Origin: Helicobacter sp.
Lineage (GTDB): Bacteria > Campylobacterota > Campylobacteria > Campylobacterales > Helicobacteraceae
Length of the DNA stretch: 42,575 nt
Assembly: GCA_022511145.1 (NCBI GenBank)
Contig: JAFLSC010000016.1
Coordinates: 1-42,575 of the forward strand
Direction of reading: 5' to 3'
Every line of letters begins with the position of its first letter. Within the stretch, counting starts at the first letter, position 1. The position numbers were made by a program, and so were the translations under genes. The notes beneath the pieces were generated by a model. The model was given only the letters and a program-made list of their open reading frames with translations, was not told the origin of the DNA and made no database searches. Positions 41,958 through 42,575 of the stretch are shown piece after piece.

Positions 41958-42575
41958 TTAAGCATTTTTGCCATTATAGCATTCTGGGGCTGATTTTCTT
42001 TTATACTTTAGCCACGAGGCAAGGGCAATCATTACTGGCACTTCAATAAGCACCCCCACTACACTCACAAAAGATTGCGGTGAGCTAATCCCAAAAGACA
42101 CAATCGCAATCGCAAGGCTTAATTCAAAATTATTCCCGCACGCACTAAAGCTTGTCGCCACCCTTTTGGCATAGTTAAATGCCTTGCTTATATAAAAAGA
42201 AAGAAAAAACATTATCACAAAATACGCAATAAGTGGCACACTCACAAGCAAAGTATCAAAAGGTAGTCTAATCAAACTCTCGCCCTTGTAAGAAAACATC
42301 ACAATAATCACATACAGCAAGGCAACAAGGCTTAGGGGGCTGATGGTGGGCAAAAAGGTATTTTCATAGAATCCTAAGCCTTTAGCTTTCACTATAAGCA
42401 CTCGGCTTAAAAGCCCTAGCACAAAGGGAATCCCCAAGTAAATCCCCACATTTTTAGCAATGCTTGCTATGCTAATGCTATAAGATTGTAGAGAGATTCC
42501 TAGCTGTGAGGGCAAAAACACCATAAAAACATAGGCATAGAGACTAAAAAAGAGGATTTGAAAGAGGCTGTTTAG
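41958..42575 (-). CDS. ACR3-family arsenite efflux transporter (C-terminal part, cut by window edge)
   Basis: About 205 residues are visible, entering from the right edge. The reading frame continues upstream past the first ATG at 42524 to the edge, reading NSLFQILFFSLYAYVFMVFLP, which matches the ACR3 family, so the ATG is internal. Six to seven membrane segments follow. FSACGNNFELSLAIAI is the ACR3 signature with its conserved Cys, and SFVSVVGVLIEVPVMIALASW is the closing helix. It would export arsenite across the inner membrane. The ArsR gene follows. Confidence 0.9.
   Translation of the reverse strand, partial: LNSLFQILFFSLYAYVFMVFLPSQLGISLQSYSISIASIAKNVGIYLGIPFVLGLLSRVLIVKAKGLGFYENTFLPTISPLSLVALLYVIIVMFSYKGESLIRLPFDTLLVSVPLIAYFVIMFFLSFYISKAFNYAKRVATSFSACGNNFELSLAIAIVSFGISSPQSFVSVVGVLIEVPVMIALASWLKYKRKSAPECYNGKNA

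Noticed and set aside
1..42575. CRISPR array
   Set aside because: I saw no regularly spaced direct repeats. The TCATTGCAAG repeats are irregular and part of a palindromic element.

Overview
The window is AT-rich chromosomal DNA from a Campylobacterota species, most likely a non-pylori (enterohepatic-type) Helicobacter. The main evidence is a block matching the H. pylori HP0163-HP0170 neighbourhood (hemB, arsS, arsR, small conserved genes, a U32-family gene, cheZ), together with Campylobacterota-style extended -10 promoters, short tightly packed operons and phase-variable poly-G tracts. The species call is an inference from gene content read by eye.

Layout. 1-601: 5' part of a FUSC-type membrane protein (minus). 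819-5242: accessory surface-modification locus (small unknown gene, methyltransferase-like protein, CDP-glycerol-phosphotransferase-like protein, radical SAM/SPASM protein) with two poly-G tracts, each in or at the end of a reading frame. 5543-8530: PPK2 polyphosphate kinase, a CinA-type amidohydrolase, and a relaxase-like protein that has lost the HxH motif. 8673-9049: tRNA array Lys-Glu-Val-Asp behind a consensus promoter. 9221-11524: mraY-murD (minus). 11607-16175: gpmI, cheZ, U32 tRNA-hydroxylase-like gene, RluA-family pseudouridine synthase (plus). 21781-16194 (minus): a long co-directional run of a small gene, leuD, leuB, TPR protein, CiaD-like protein, small hydrophobic protein, arsR, arsS, hemB. 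21958-30123 (minus): aldo/keto reductase, HtrA, CPA2-type antiporter, and tlp lipoprotein-ftsY-radA, preceded by a DUF3298-like exported protein. 30246-30638: tRNA array Gly-Leu-Cys-Ser. 31065-34969: compact four-gene operon of acyl carrier protein (frameshifted), short-chain reductase, AMP-forming acyl ligase and SGNH-hydrolase-like protein. 35101-38684: SAM methyltransferase, cysQ-like phosphatase, lepA. 38769-42575: NAD(P)-binding protein with an upstream Tat-like leader, a frameshifted DUF262/DUF1524 (GmrSD-type) gene, and an arsR/ACR3 arsenic operon cut by the window end.

Most notable. (1) The aldo/keto reductase gene and the Tat-leader/NAD(P)-binding gene, about 16 kb apart, share an almost identical promoter: TTGACA and TATAAT separated by 19 bp containing ACTAGGTGT. 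This is the geometry of a MerR-family-activated promoter and suggests a small undescribed regulon. (2) Two adjacent genes in the surface locus carry G9 and G10 tracts. One more G in the second fuses a short leader ORF to the radical SAM protein. (3) The ACP-reductase-ligase-SGNH operon looks like a self-contained system that activates, reduces and transfers an acyl group, probably to a surface glycan. (4) A dispersed palindromic repeat occurs at about 23.1 kb and, inverted, at about 30.75 kb.

Four reading-frame interruptions occur (two poly-G tracts, ACP, DUF262). The poly-G ones fit phase variation. The other two could be true mutations or sequencing errors.
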